DNA of 64,000 nucleotides from the NCBI RefSeq assembly GCF_030406325.1, contig NZ_JAUEQY010000017.1, forward strand, positions 62,001 to 126,000, given 5' to 3'. Position numbers and translations under genes: made by a program. Shown one piece after another: positions 8,392 to 17,448 of this stretch; within the stretch, counting starts at the first letter, position 1; every line of letters begins with the position of its first letter. The notes beneath the pieces are model-generated. The model did not search any database. It saw nothing but the letters and a program-made list of their open reading frames with translations, and was not told the origin of the DNA. Source of the DNA: Actinomadura sp. DC4. Its GTDB lineage: Bacteria > Actinomycetota > Actinomycetes > Streptosporangiales > Streptosporangiaceae.

Positions 8392-8407
8392 CCCGGCCCC
8401 GGGGTCA
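8389..8407. terminator. Hairpin covering both stop codons of convergent genes
   Basis: TGACCC (8389-8394) pairs with GGGTCA (8402-8407) around a 7-base loop. The left arm contains the TGA of the upstream gene and the right arm the TGA of the convergent SDR gene. There is no T-run, so it would be a weak, bidirectional hairpin terminator at best. Confidence 0.35.
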
Positions 8408-9163
8408 GTGCACGGAGAAGCCGCCGTCGATGAAGATCGACTGGCCGGTGACGTACGACGACGCCGCGCTCGCGAGGAAGACCGCCGCGCCCGCGAAGTC
8501 GCCGGGCAGGCCGTTGCGGCCGATGAGCGTACGGGCCGCCATGGCGGCGTGGCGGTCCGCCGGGATGTGGGTGACCAGCGGCGTCACGACGAAGCCCGGC
8601 ACCAGCGCGTTGCAGCAGACGCCGCGCGCCGACCACGCCTCGGCCTGGGAGCGGGTCAGCGCGACCAGGCCGCCCTTGGAGGCGCCGTACGCTCCGCTGT
8701 TGCCGAACGCGCGGAAGGACTGCTGGGAGGCGACGTTGATGATCCGCCCGTGACCGCGCTCGGCCATGCCGGGCCCGTACCGCTGGCCGAGCAGGAACGG
8801 CGCGTCGAGGTTGACCGCCATCGTCTGGTCCCAGGCCGGCTCGTCGAGCTCGTCCATGTGCGGGCGCAGGTTGATGCCCGCGCAGTTGACCAGGATGTCC
8901 GGCTCGCCGAACGGGCGCGCGGCCTCGTCGCCCGCGCGGTGCGCCTGCGCGCGCTCGCCCAGGTCGGCGACGACATACGCGGTGCGGTCGCCGAGCTCGG
9001 CGGCCGTCTCGCGCAGCCCGGCCTCGCGGCGGGCGATGAGGACGACGCTCGCCCCCGCTCCCGCGAGGGCGGCCGCGATGGCGCGGCCGATCCCGGAGCT
9101 GCCGCCGGTCACGACGGCGACCCGGCCGGTCAGCCCGAACGTCTCCTCGAGAAAGCCCGTCAC
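8405..9163 (-). CDS. SDR-family NAD(P)-dependent oxidoreductase
   Basis: A 252-residue short-chain dehydrogenase/reductase. The cofactor loop is VAVVTGGSSGIGRAIA near the N-terminus, with NCAGIN, the catalytic Ser in ASQQSFRAFG, YGASKGG (Tyr and Lys) and the C-terminal FIDGGFSVH. The motif set and length are those of classical SDRs of the FabG/gluconate dehydrogenase group. Start chosen as GTG at 9163; an upstream ATG at 9229 would add 22 residues unlike the family. Divergent from the ArsB-like permease with an 81-base gap. Substrate unknown. Confidence 0.88.
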   Translation of the reverse strand: MTGFLEETFGLTGRVAVVTGGSSGIGRAIAAALAGAGASVVLIARREAGLRETAAELGDRTAYVVADLGERAQAHRAGDEAARPFGEPDILVNCAGINLRPHMDELDEPAWDQTMAVNLDAPFLLGQRYGPGMAERGHGRIINVASQQSFRAFGNSGAYGASKGGLVALTRSQAEAWSARGVCCNALVPGFVVTPLVTHIPADRHAAMAARTLIGRNGLPGDFAGAAVFLASAASSYVTGQSIFIDGGFSVH

Positions 9164-9244
9164 GGGCGCACACGCTATCCCGTCGCGACTTCCGGCCGGG
9201 ACGGTCGGACATAATTCGACGTCGGACACCGTCAGAGGGAGGCC

Positions 9245-10504
9245 GTGCTGGACACCGTCGTCGCCGAGGCCGTCTCGGTCGTGTCACTGCTGGCGGTGCT
9301 GGCCTTCGCGGTCGCCCGCCCGCGGCGGCTGCCGGAGGCGGTCGCGGCGGTCCCGGCCGCGGGCCTGGTCATCGCGATCGGCGCGGTGTCGCTCTCGGAG
9401 GCGTGGTCGCAGGTCAGGAGTCTGCTTCCGGTCGTCGGGTTCCTCGCGGCGATTCTGGTGCTGGCGCAGCTGTGCGACGACGAAGGGCTGTTCACCGCCG
9501 CCGGGGACCTGATGGCGCGCGCCTGCCGCGGCGATCCGCGGCGGCTCCTGGCCGGCGTGTTCGTGGTGGCCTCGCTGGTCACCGCGGCGCTGAGCCTGGA
9601 CGCCACGGTCGTCCTGCTCACGCCGGTGGTGTTCGCCACGGCCGCGCGCTCGGGCGTGCGGCCGCGGCCGCACGTGTACGCCTGCACGCACCTGGCCAAC
9701 GCGGCGTCGCTGCTGCTGCCGGTCTCGAACCTGACGAACCTGCTGGCGTTCTCCGCGAGCGGCCTGTCCTTCGCGCGGTTCGCCGCGCTGATGGCGCTGC
9801 CGTGGCTGGCCGCCGTCGCGGTGGAGTACATCGTCTTCCGCCTCTTCTTCCGTACCGACCTGGCGGCCCGCACCGGCGGCGTCGAGGCGGCGGCGCCCCC
9901 GGACGTGCCGGTGTTCACGCTGGTGGTGCTGGCGCTCACCCTCGCCGGGTTCGCGCTGGTCTCCCTGGCCGGGCTGAGCCCCGCGTGGGCTGCGCTGGGC
10001 GGCGCGGCCGTATTGGCCGTACGCGCGCTGTCGCGGCGGCGCACCACCGTACGCGGCGTCGTGAGCGCGGCCGGGCCGCTGTTCTGCGTGTTCGTGCTCG
10101 CGCTCGGCGTCGTGGTCAAGGCCGTGGTGGACAACGGGCTGGGCGACGCGGCCGGGCGGATCCTGCCGCACGGGTCGAGCCTGCTCGCGCTGCTGGCCGT
10201 GGCGGCGGTCGCGGCGGTCCTGGCCAACCTGATCAACAACCTGCCGGCCGTGCTGGCGCTGGTGCCGCTGGTCTCGGCGGGCGGGGCCGGCCCGGTGCTC
10301 GCCGCGCTGATCGGGGTGAACCTGGGGCCCAACCTGACTTATGTCGGGTCGCTGGCGACGCTGCTGTGGCGCCGGGTCCTGCACGAACGGGACGAGGAAC
10401 CGGCGCTGGGCGACTTCACTCGCCTGGGCCTTGCGGCGGTTCCGGCGACATTGGTGGCCGCGACGGTGGCACTCTGGGCGATGCTGAAGGTGATCGGAGC
10501 CTGA
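9245..10504 (+). CDS. ArsB/NhaD-type (SLC13-like) permease
   Basis: A 419-residue inner-membrane transporter with about eleven hydrophobic segments. Conserved motifs of the ArsB/NhaD (ion transporter) superfamily include LDATVVLLTPVVFATAARSG, HLANAASLLLPVSNLTNLLA and, in the second half, LANLINNLPAVLALVPLV with NLGPNLTYVGSLATLLW. Members export arsenite or exchange Na+/H+; without neighbouring arsenic genes the substrate is undetermined. GTG start at 9245 with GGGAGG just upstream. Followed 14 bases later by a universal stress protein gene, probably in the same transcript. Confidence 0.88.
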   Translation: MLDTVVAEAVSVVSLLAVLAFAVARPRRLPEAVAAVPAAGLVIAIGAVSLSEAWSQVRSLLPVVGFLAAILVLAQLCDDEGLFTAAGDLMARACRGDPRRLLAGVFVVASLVTAALSLDATVVLLTPVVFATAARSGVRPRPHVYACTHLANAASLLLPVSNLTNLLAFSASGLSFARFAALMALPWLAAVAVEYIVFRLFFRTDLAARTGGVEAAAPPDVPVFTLVVLALTLAGFALVSLAGLSPAWAALGGAAVLAVRALSRRRTTVRGVVSAAGPLFCVFVLALGVVVKAVVDNGLGDAAGRILPHGSSLLALLAVAAVAAVLANLINNLPAVLALVPLVSAGGAGPVLAALIGVNLGPNLTYVGSLATLLWRRVLHERDEEPALGDFTRLGLAAVPATLVAATVALWAMLKVIGA

Positions 10505-10518
10505 TCGGAGGCCGGGGC

Positions 10519-11013
10519 ATGTCGGTGGTCATCTGGGTGACCGAGGGAACCTGGCAGGCCGCGGTGGACGCCGCGCGTACGCTCGGTCCGCCCGGCGCGG
10601 AGTTCACCCTGCTGCACGTCACCGGGGACGACGTGGCCGGGGCCGCGCGCGGGGCGTTCGCCGGGCTTCTGGGCCGGGGCCGCTCGGGCCGCGACCCGGG
10701 CGACCGGCTGGAAAAACTGGCCGAGACCGCCGCCGGAGAGCTCCTGGAGGCCGCCGCCGGCCGCCTGGGCCACCCGGCGGAGGTCGTACGGCGGCGCGGC
10801 CGGGTGGAGCAGGAGGTCGTACGCGCCGCCGAGGACGCGGAGCTGCTGATCTGCGCCCGCGACGGCGACCGCGAACGCCTCGGGCCGCGCAGCCTGGGCC
10901 ATGCGACCCGCTTCGTCGTCGACCACGCCCCGTGCCCGGTCCTGGTGGTCTGGCCCCAGGAGCCCCCGGGCCTGGACTCCATGCCCCCGCCGCCCCCGCA
11001 CCCGCCGCACTGA
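10519..11013 (+). CDS. Universal stress protein (UspA) family protein
   Basis: A 164-residue protein with the UspA fold: N-terminal strand MSVVIWVTEGTWQAAVDAAR, central EFTLLHVTGDD, and C-terminal LGHATRFVVDHAPCPVLVVW, which is the typical end of the domain. An ATP-binding G-x2-G-x9-G(S/T) motif is only partly visible. The last 20 residues are Pro/His-rich and lie beyond the domain. ATG at 10519 follows ccgggg with adequate spacing. Its position directly behind the permease suggests a shared transcript, perhaps a regulatory partner of the transporter. Confidence 0.82.
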   Translation: MSVVIWVTEGTWQAAVDAARTLGPPGAEFTLLHVTGDDVAGAARGAFAGLLGRGRSGRDPGDRLEKLAETAAGELLEAAAGRLGHPAEVVRRRGRVEQEVVRAAEDAELLICARDGDRERLGPRSLGHATRFVVDHAPCPVLVVWPQEPPGLDSMPPPPPHPPH

Positions 11014-11031
11014 CCGCGTGCGAGACAGACC

Positions 11032-11949
11032 CTAAGGCCGGAGCACGATCTTGCCGTGGGGGTGCCGGCGCTCCAGCTCGCGGAACGCGTCCCGTACCCG
11101 ATCCAGCGGGTAGGTGCGGGCGATCGACACCTCGAGCTCCCCGCGCGCGGCGAGCCGGGCCAGTTCGCCGACCACGACCGCGCACGCCGCGGCACCCTCG
11201 CCGTCGGTCCGCGCGCCGACCTTGGCGGCGGCCTGCCAGTCGTGGATCGTGTCGATCCGCTGAGGCCGTACGCCGAGCTCCACCGCCAGGTCCACGTAGC
11301 CGTCGCCGGCCGTGTCGATGAACGCGTCGACGTTCCCGCCACAGGCTTGCCGGATTCGCCCGGCGACACCCTCCCCGTACGCGACCGGGACGACACCGTG
11401 ATCCTTCAGCCAGGCGTGGTTCGGCTCACTCGCCAGCCCGATCACCGTGGCGCCGCGCCGCCGCGCGAGCTGTCCGGCGAGAGACCCGACGCCGCCCGCC
11501 GCACCGGACACGACGACCGTGTCGCCCGGTCCTGGGTCGACCGCGAACACGGTGGCGTACGCGGTCGTGCCGGCCACGTACAGCGACCCGGCCACGTCCC
11601 AGGGCAGCTCCTCCGGTCGGGGGGTCAGGTTCACGTCGTCGACCACGACGTACTCCGCGTGGCTCGCCCGGCCGTGGGTGAAGCCGAGGACCTCGTCGCC
11701 CACCGCGACGCCCCGTACCTCCGGGCCGACCTCCACCACGACGCCGGCCAGATCGCTGCCCTGCCCGGAGGGGAACGTCGCCGGCCAGCGCTCGTGCCGC
11801 GCGCCCTGCCGGATCATCGTCTCGCCCGGCTGGATCCCGGCCGCGCGGACCTCGACCAGCGCCTGCCCGGGGCCGGGCGCCGGGCGCTCCACCTCCTCCA
11901 CCCGCAGGACGTCGATCCCGCCGTACTCGTGGAACCGCACTGCCTTCAT
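11032..11949 (-). CDS. NADP-dependent alcohol dehydrogenase / quinone oxidoreductase
   Basis: A 305-residue medium-chain dehydrogenase/reductase of the zinc-free quinone oxidoreductase (QOR) type. It begins MKAVRFHEYGGIDVLRVEEV, has the GroES-like half with GSDLAGVVVEVGPEV, and the Rossmann half with DTVVVSGAAGGVGSLAGQLA. No structural zinc cysteines are present, as expected for QOR. It ends HPHGKIVLRP. The divergent MmyB-type regulator at 12090 is the likely controller, an arrangement repeated at 52.5-54.5 kb. Substrate unknown. Confidence 0.9.
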   Translation of the reverse strand: MKAVRFHEYGGIDVLRVEEVERPAPGPGQALVEVRAAGIQPGETMIRQGARHERWPATFPSGQGSDLAGVVVEVGPEVRGVAVGDEVLGFTHGRASHAEYVVVDDVNLTPRPEELPWDVAGSLYVAGTTAYATVFAVDPGPGDTVVVSGAAGGVGSLAGQLARRRGATVIGLASEPNHAWLKDHGVVPVAYGEGVAGRIRQACGGNVDAFIDTAGDGYVDLAVELGVRPQRIDTIHDWQAAAKVGARTDGEGAAACAVVVGELARLAARGELEVSIARTYPLDRVRDAFRELERRHPHGKIVLRP

Positions 11950-12089
11950 CGCGTGATCACCCCGTTCGGATAGGCCTCGATGGCCACGCGTCGATCGTGC
12001 CGTTGCCTGCGGAGATTCGGGAGCGGAGCGTTCTGCCTAGGATCGGCGGTCCGAGGATGCGATCGGCGGACGGTGGTATCACTACCGGC

Positions 12090-12962
12090 ATGGGGATGCA
12101 CCGCGACGACCTCGCCGACTTCCTGCGCCGGTCCCGGGCCCGGCTGACTCCACGGGACGTCGGCCTGACCGAGGGGCCGAGGAGGCGTACGCCGGGACTG
12201 CGCCGCGAGGAGGTCGCGGTGCTCGCCGGGATGTCGGCCGACTACTACATGCGGCTGGAGCAGGCCAGGAGCCCGCAGCCCTCGGTCCAGATGCTCGCCG
12301 CGCTGACGCGCGCGCTGCGGCTGACCGTCGACGAGCGGGACCACCTGTACCTTCTCGCCGGGCACCGCCCGCCGGAGGGGGCGCGGGCCGGGGAGTACCT
12401 ACGGCCGAGCCTGCTGTACGTCCTCGACCGGCTCGACGGCGTTCCGGTCCAGGTCCTGAGCGACCTGGGCGACCTGCTGGCGCAGAACGACATGGCACAG
12501 GCGCTGTTCGGGTGCGTGTGCACGGTGGCCCGGGAGGACCGCAACATCGTGCTGCGGTGGTTCACCGAACCGGACGTACGGAGCCGCTTCGCGGCCGAGG
12601 AGCACGACGACCAGGCCCGGCAACTGGTCGCCGACCTGCGCGCCGCGGTGGGCCACCGCGGCGACGACGAGGCGTCCCTCGCCCTCGTCACGCGGCTCCG
12701 CGCGGCCAGCGCCGAGTTCACGGCGCTCTGGGACCGGCACGAGGTCGCGGTGCGCAGGTCACATCCGTACCGGCTCCTCCATCCCGAGCTCGGCCGGATC
12801 GAATTCGACTGCGAGGTCCTGGCGACGCCCGCGGCGGACCAGCGGCTGCGGGTCTTCACCCCGCCGCCCGGCGGCACCGAGGCGCTGGAGATGCTGCGCG
12901 TGCTCGGCCCGCGGCACCGGCACGACACCACCGCGCCGCGTACGTCCGCGGAACGCCCGTAG
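12090..12962 (+). CDS. XRE-family regulator with MmyB-like ligand-binding domain
   Basis: A 290-residue transcription factor. The HTH (about residues 5-70) includes LADFLRRSRARLTPRDVGL, RRTPGLRREEVAVLAGMS and DYYMRLEQAR, the hallmark of the MmyB-like group. The rest is the PAS-like MmyB ligand-binding domain (VQVLSDLGDLLAQNDMAQAL, ELGRIEFDCEVLATP). It sits divergently to an NADP oxidoreductase gene. An imperfect dyad, cggtggtatcactaccg at 12071-12087, lies directly before the ATG and could be its own operator. A second ATG at 12096 is possible. Confidence 0.92.
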   Translation: MGMHRDDLADFLRRSRARLTPRDVGLTEGPRRRTPGLRREEVAVLAGMSADYYMRLEQARSPQPSVQMLAALTRALRLTVDERDHLYLLAGHRPPEGARAGEYLRPSLLYVLDRLDGVPVQVLSDLGDLLAQNDMAQALFGCVCTVAREDRNIVLRWFTEPDVRSRFAAEEHDDQARQLVADLRAAVGHRGDDEASLALVTRLRAASAEFTALWDRHEVAVRRSHPYRLLHPELGRIEFDCEVLATPAADQRLRVFTPPPGGTEALEMLRVLGPRHRHDTTAPRTSAERP

Positions 12963-12968
12963 AGCTCG

Positions 12969-13484
12969 TCACATGCGTTCGGGCGCCGTGACTCCGAGGA
13001 GGCCCAGGCCGTTGCGCAGGACGGTGCGTGCCGCCTCGGACAGGACGAGCCGGGCGCGGGTGAGATCGGTGGCCGGTTCCTCGCCCAGGGGCAGGATCCG
13101 GCAGGCGTCGTAGAAGCGGTGGAAGGTTCCGGACAGGCGTTCGAGGTGGCGGGCGACATGGTGCACCTCGCGCTGCTCCGCCGCGGCGCTCACGACGCCG
13201 GGGAACTCCGCGAGCAGGCCGAGCAGGTCCGACTCGCGCTCGTGGGTGAGGAGTTCCGGCCGGAAGTCGCCGCCCCCGATGCCCCTGGCGGCGGCCTTCC
13301 TGGCGACCGCGCACATCCGCGCGTGGGCGTACTGCACGTAGTAGACCGGGTTGTCGTTGCTCTTGCGGGTCAGGACGTCCACGTCCAGGTCGATGGCCGA
13401 GTCCGCGCTCGCGCGGGCGAGCGCGTAGCGCGCCGCGTCGACGCCGACGGCCTCCACCAGGTCCTCCAGGGTCAGTACGGCGCG
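12969..13484 (-). pseudogene. argS relic: C-terminal fragment of arginyl-tRNA synthetase
   Basis: In frame, about 171 residues match the end of class I arginyl-tRNA synthetase: [38 protein letters not shown] and the DALR anticodon-binding helix bundle ([20 protein letters not shown]) through the natural C-terminus [12 protein letters not shown]. The catalytic half (HIGH motif, Rossmann fold) is absent. Upstream the same frame turns into unrelated sequence at about 13485, where an ECF sigma relic begins on the other strand. A functional argS must therefore exist elsewhere. Confident as a relic because the fold is cut in mid-protein. Confidence 0.85.
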
Positions 13485-13494
13485 GCGGGTCGGT

Positions 13495-13675
13495 CCGGAT
13501 GCCGCAGATGACATTGCCGCCGAGACGTTCCTGGCCGCGTTCCGGCATGAGTGCCGGAAGTACGGGCGGCGCGCTGGCCCGGCTTTCTCCCGGCGACCGG
13601 GACGTGCTGCTTCTGATCGCGCTCGCCGACCTGGCGTATGAGGACGTCGCGCAGGCCCTGGGCGCACACACCGTC
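13495..13675 (+). pseudogene. Relic of an ECF sigma factor
   Basis: Two pieces of one ECF-type sigma factor lie close together in different frames. From 13495 the frame reads [20 protein letters not shown], like region 2 (the helix after the core-binding motif). From about 13565 a second frame reads [20 protein letters not shown] then [10 protein letters not shown], region 4. The linker and both ends are missing, so this is an internally deleted, frameshifted gene. It directly abuts the argS relic and precedes a CU044_5270-like relic, the usual partner of this ECF type. Confidence 0.72.
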
Positions 13676-13733
13676 GAAGAGCAGCGTCGCCTACTGATTC
13701 GCCCAGTTCCAGACCGGAGTAGCGACCGTCGTC

Positions 13734-14030
13734 ATGGGCAGGGCCGGTCGCTACGTGGTCTACCAGCGCCGTGAGAAAAAGGACCGGACCGACGCCCACA
13801 GCCCCCCGCGAACGACCGCCGAGACCAAGGCCGGCCGCGACGGCCTTCAACGCCGCCTTCGGCGACGGCTCGCTGGAGGAGCTGCGCGCCCTCCCGACGG
13901 ACCCGGCCCGGCTGCGGGCCCATTTCCTGAATGACACGCAAAGGAGCCAGGAGGCCAGGCAGAACTGTCGGTCGCCGGACCGATGGGCCTTCGACGCGGC
14001 CGGGCACCTGCTGGATGATGGCCATGACCA
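13734..14030 (+). pseudogene. Probable relic of a CU044_5270-family gene
   Basis: Disconnected frames contain [14 protein letters not shown] and, from about 13843, [20 protein letters not shown] then PARLRAHFL and [13 protein letters not shown]. They resemble parts of CU044_5270-family proteins, which are often encoded immediately downstream of ECF sigma factors in Streptosporangiales. No single frame is open across the region. The identification rests mainly on gene order and the LPTDPA-type segment and is tentative. From 14030 to 14150 nothing recognisable was seen. Confidence 0.42.
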
Positions 14031-14150
14031 GGGAGTCAAGGCCGCCGACCGGCCCGCACAGGAGCGATCGTCTGGTCCAGGTTCGAGATGAACAGCACCA
14101 GCATCACGCCGCGTTCGGCGGGAGCCCGCTGCGGCTCCTCCAGCGGATGT

Positions 14151-14891
14151 CTACTCGGGCGGGGTTTGGTCTGGGGTCGGTATGGCCGGTTCGGGTGTGG
14201 TGTCTCGGCGGTTTTTCACCTGCTGGGTCACGATGACCATGATGACGAGTGCGATGGAGGCCCATAGGCCGTAGTGGGAGATGGTTTTGGCGATGTTGAC
14301 CGCGTCTTGTCCGAGGTAGTAGCCGAGTCCGGTGAGCAGGCTGATCCACAGTAGGGCGCCGAGGGTGTCCAGGAGTAGGAATGTCAGTAGGCGCATGCCG
14401 GTCCAGCCTGCGATGACGAACAGTAGTGCGGCGGGGATCGGTAGGTAGTAGGCGAGGATGACGCCGAGCCATCCGAGTCGGTGACCGTACTTTTCGGCTC
14501 GTGTGACGAGTCGATGGCCGCGGCGGGTGCGGCCGGCGAAGATGGTGAGCATGCCGCGGCCCCAGCGTCGGCCTGCCCACCAGTAGAACGGGTCGAACAT
14601 GATCATGCCGGGGACGGCGGCGAGGACGGCGAGGGCGATGGGGGCTTGGCCGATGCGGGCGAACGCGCCGGCGGTCACGATTGAGGTCATGCTGCCGGTG
14701 AGGAGTTCGAGCAGGATGGGGTGGTGGCCGATGAGGAGCGGGCGGATCGGGATGAGGGCCAGGGCGTACAGGCCGCTGGCCGCGATGCCGAACCAGCAGA
14801 TGAGGTCGGCGCGTTGTGGCCGGCCGGTCCAGGGCAGGCCCGGTTGTGCGGGCTGCTCAGTCTTCGGAGCCTCGTCCTCGGCCGTCGTCAT
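14151..14891 (-). CDS. DedA family (VTT domain) membrane protein
   Basis: A 246-residue polytopic inner-membrane protein with the DedA/SNARE-associated (VTT) fold. Visible are GQAPIALAVLAAVPGMIMFD, FYWWAGRRWGRGML (the basic G-R motif after the first re-entrant part), GWLGVILAYYLPIPAALLFV and LDTLGALLWISLLTGLGYYL. DedA proteins act as lipid scramblases or transporters needed for envelope homeostasis. Codon usage has more T at third positions than neighbours (many ggt, gtt, agt), which hints at separate ancestry. ATG at 14891 is chosen; longer in-frame starts run into the methyltransferase gene. Confidence 0.85.
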   Translation of the reverse strand: MTTAEDEAPKTEQPAQPGLPWTGRPQRADLICWFGIAASGLYALALIPIRPLLIGHHPILLELLTGSMTSIVTAGAFARIGQAPIALAVLAAVPGMIMFDPFYWWAGRRWGRGMLTIFAGRTRRGHRLVTRAEKYGHRLGWLGVILAYYLPIPAALLFVIAGWTGMRLLTFLLLDTLGALLWISLLTGLGYYLGQDAVNIAKTISHYGLWASIALVIMVIVTQQVKNRRDTTPEPAIPTPDQTPPE

Positions 14892-14964
14892 CTTCTGATC
14901 GTAGGCGGCCACCACCGCACCCCACCGCACCCCGGCCGCCCCGGAGCGTCCCGAGGCGCGTGGA

Positions 14965-15837
14965 TCAAGGAAGGCCCACGCTCTGGAGACGGGTCCAGGC
15001 TCCGTAGTGGATGTTGCCCAGGACCATGCTGTGACTCTCCCGCACCGCCCGTTCCAGCGTCGCGACGAGCCCGTCGTCGACGACCAGGCCGTCGGGCAGG
15101 GCGATGCCGGCCTCGCCCAAGAGCGGTTCGACGGCCTGGACGGCGCTCCCGAGCCAGGTGAAGACCGTGGAGCCGGCTTTCCCGCCCGCCATGGCCCCGG
15201 AGTCGACATCCGGCCACGGCAGGCCCGCGTCCAGGAACACGCGGGTGAGGTGCCGGCCGAAGTCCGGGGTTATCCGGTGGGCGCGGAACAGCGCGCTGAG
15301 CAAGGCGAAGCAATCGTCCCAGAGTGGGCAGCGCGGGACGCTGGCGTCCGTGTTGGAGACGTCCATGTCGTGCATGACGACGATGCCGCCGGGGCGGAGG
15401 AACCCGGCCAGGCGGCGCAGCGCGGCGGCCGGGTCCGGCAGGTACTGCAGGACGAACCGGCCGACCAACGCGTCGAACGGCTGTCGCGTGGGGCCGGAAC
15501 CCGCCGGATCGAACTCCGACAGATCGGCATTCGCGAAGGTCACGAGGTCGGTGTATCCGCCAGAGGCGGCGCGCCCACGTGCCGCCTCAACCGCGGCGGG
15601 ATCGCGTTCGACGCCGACGACTCGCCCGCCGGGGCCGACGATCTCCGCGGCGATGAACGCGACATCGCCCAGGCCCGACCCGACGTCCAGGACGGACATG
15701 CCCTCGGTGAGTCCGGCGCGGCGCAGTAACCGCGCCGTCCAGGGGCGCACGTAGGACGCCTGGATGAGCAGCCTGCGCTGTTCGAGCGCCGCGTGGCCGA
15801 GGAGATAACCGCTTGCGTGCTCCGGCGTGTCAGGCAT
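14965..15837 (-). CDS. Class I SAM-dependent methyltransferase
   Basis: A 290-residue methyltransferase. Motif I is VLDVGSGLGDVAFIAAEIVG (residues about 50-68), with acidic motif II VVGVERDPAAVEAAR, FANADLSEFD, and post-motif LRPGGIVVMHDMD. The C-terminal 100 residues are a substrate-specific extension. It resembles UbiE/Methyltransf_11-type enzymes acting on small molecules. The gene is transcribed toward dedA, 73 bases away. Acceptor substrate unknown. Confidence 0.88.
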   Translation of the reverse strand: MPDTPEHASGYLLGHAALEQRRLLIQASYVRPWTARLLRRAGLTEGMSVLDVGSGLGDVAFIAAEIVGPGGRVVGVERDPAAVEAARGRAASGGYTDLVTFANADLSEFDPAGSGPTRQPFDALVGRFVLQYLPDPAAALRRLAGFLRPGGIVVMHDMDVSNTDASVPRCPLWDDCFALLSALFRAHRITPDFGRHLTRVFLDAGLPWPDVDSGAMAGGKAGSTVFTWLGSAVQAVEPLLGEAGIALPDGLVVDDGLVATLERAVRESHSMVLGNIHYGAWTRLQSVGLP

Positions 15838-15967
15838 GAAAACCGCCTCCGGGGGTGGGGCCGGATGTCGTTGAACGGTACGTCAGGCGGCCCCCGCACG
15901 GCGGCCCGGCAGGGTGATGTCGAATTCTCGCTAGCACGAGTACGTGACCACAGGCGATGCTTGGGTC

Positions 15968-17437
15968 ATGCATGAGGACGTGGAACGCTGCGTACGCGCC
16001 GTCCAGTCGAAGGACGCGCGCTTCGACGGCTGGTTCTTCACCGCGGTGCTCACCACCGGGATCTACTGCCGGCCGAGCTGCCCGGTCGTACCGCCCAAAG
16101 AGCAGAACATGCGCTTCTACCCGAGCGCGGCCGCCGCCCAGCAGGCCGGCTTCCGTGCGTGCAAGCGCTGCCGCCCGGACGCCAGCCCCGGCTCACCGCA
16201 GTGGAACGAGCGCGCCGACCTGGTGGCCCGCGCCATGCGACTGATCGCCGACGGTGTCATCGACCGCGAGGGCGTGCCCGGCCTGGCCTCGCGCCTCGGC
16301 TACAGCACCCGGCAGATCGAACGCCAGCTCCACGCCGAGCTCGGCGCCGGCCCGCTGGCGCTCGCCCGTGCCCAGCGCGCCCAGACCGCCCGGCTGCTCA
16401 TCGAGACCAGCAGGCTGCCGATGAGCGACGTCGCCTTCGCTGCGGGGTTCTCCAGCATCCGGGCGTTCAACGACACGGTGCGCGAGGTCTTCGCGCTGTC
16501 GCCGTCGGAGCTGCGGGCGCGCCTCGGGCGCGGGCACCCGGCGGAGACCTCCGGGACCCTGTCCCTCCGGCTACCGTTCCGTACTCCGCTGTGCCCGGAC
16601 AACCTGTTCGGCCACCTCGCCGCGACCGGGGTGCCCGGCGTCGAGGAGTGGCGCGACGGCGCGTACCGGCGCACGCTGCGCCTCCCACACGGGCCCGGGG
16701 TCGTCTCCCTGCGGCCGACGCCGGACCACATCGCCTGCCGGCTGACCCTCACCGACCTGCGCGACCTGTCGATCGCGATCAGCAGGTGCCGCTGGACGCT
16801 CGACCTGGACGCCGATCCGGTGGCCGTCGACGAGCTGCTCCGGCAGGACCCGGTGCTGGCCCCGTACGTGAACAAGCACCCGGGACGGCGCGTGCCGCGC
16901 ACCGTGGACGGCCCCGAACTCGCCATCCGCGCCGTACTCGGCCAGCAGGTTTCCACCGCCGCCGCGCGTACGCACGCGAAACGCCTGGTCACCACGCACG
17001 GCGAGCCCGTCACCGACCCCGAGGGCGAACTGACGCACCTGTTCCCGGACCCGGCCGCGCTGGCCGCCCTGGACCCCGCGTCGCTGGCGTTCCCGAAGTC
17101 ACGCCGTACGACCCTGACGACGCTGGCCGGCGCCCTCGCCGCCGAGGAGATCGACCTGGGCCCGGGCAGCGACTGGAGCCGGGCGCGCGAGCGGCTCGCC
17201 ACACTGCCCGGGATCGGCCCCTGGACCATCGAGACGATCGCCATGCGCGCCCTCGGCGACCCGGACGCCTTCATCGCCACCGACCTCGGCGTACGCATGG
17301 CGGCCCGCATGCTCGACCTGCCCACCACCCCGGCGGCGCTGGTCCGCCACGCGGCGGCCTGGCGGCCTTGGCGGTCCTACGCCGTCCAGTACCTGTGGGC
17401 CACCGGCGACCACGCCATCAACCGTCTGCCCTCCTGA
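15968..17437 (+). CDS. Ada-type zinc/AraC fused to AlkA 3-methyladenine DNA glycosylase
   Basis: A 489-residue repair and regulatory fusion. Residues 1-75 form the Ada zinc domain with Cys34, Cys38, Cys65 and Cys68 ([20 protein letters not shown]); Cys34 corresponds to the methyl-phosphotriester acceptor. Next is an AraC-type HTH ([33 protein letters not shown]). The second half is AlkA, with an N-terminal beta domain and HhH-GPD ([20 protein letters not shown], and Asp in FIATDLGVR). It removes alkylated bases and probably activates its own operon after methylation. ATG at 15968 gives the family N-terminus MHEDVERC. Followed 11 bases later by ogt. Confidence 0.95.
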   Translation: MHEDVERCVRAVQSKDARFDGWFFTAVLTTGIYCRPSCPVVPPKEQNMRFYPSAAAAQQAGFRACKRCRPDASPGSPQWNERADLVARAMRLIADGVIDREGVPGLASRLGYSTRQIERQLHAELGAGPLALARAQRAQTARLLIETSRLPMSDVAFAAGFSSIRAFNDTVREVFALSPSELRARLGRGHPAETSGTLSLRLPFRTPLCPDNLFGHLAATGVPGVEEWRDGAYRRTLRLPHGPGVVSLRPTPDHIACRLTLTDLRDLSIAISRCRWTLDLDADPVAVDELLRQDPVLAPYVNKHPGRRVPRTVDGPELAIRAVLGQQVSTAAARTHAKRLVTTHGEPVTDPEGELTHLFPDPAALAALDPASLAFPKSRRTTLTTLAGALAAEEIDLGPGSDWSRARERLATLPGIGPWTIETIAMRALGDPDAFIATDLGVRMAARMLDLPTTPAALVRHAAAWRPWRSYAVQYLWATGDHAINRLPS

Positions 17438-17448
17438 AAGGACCCCGG

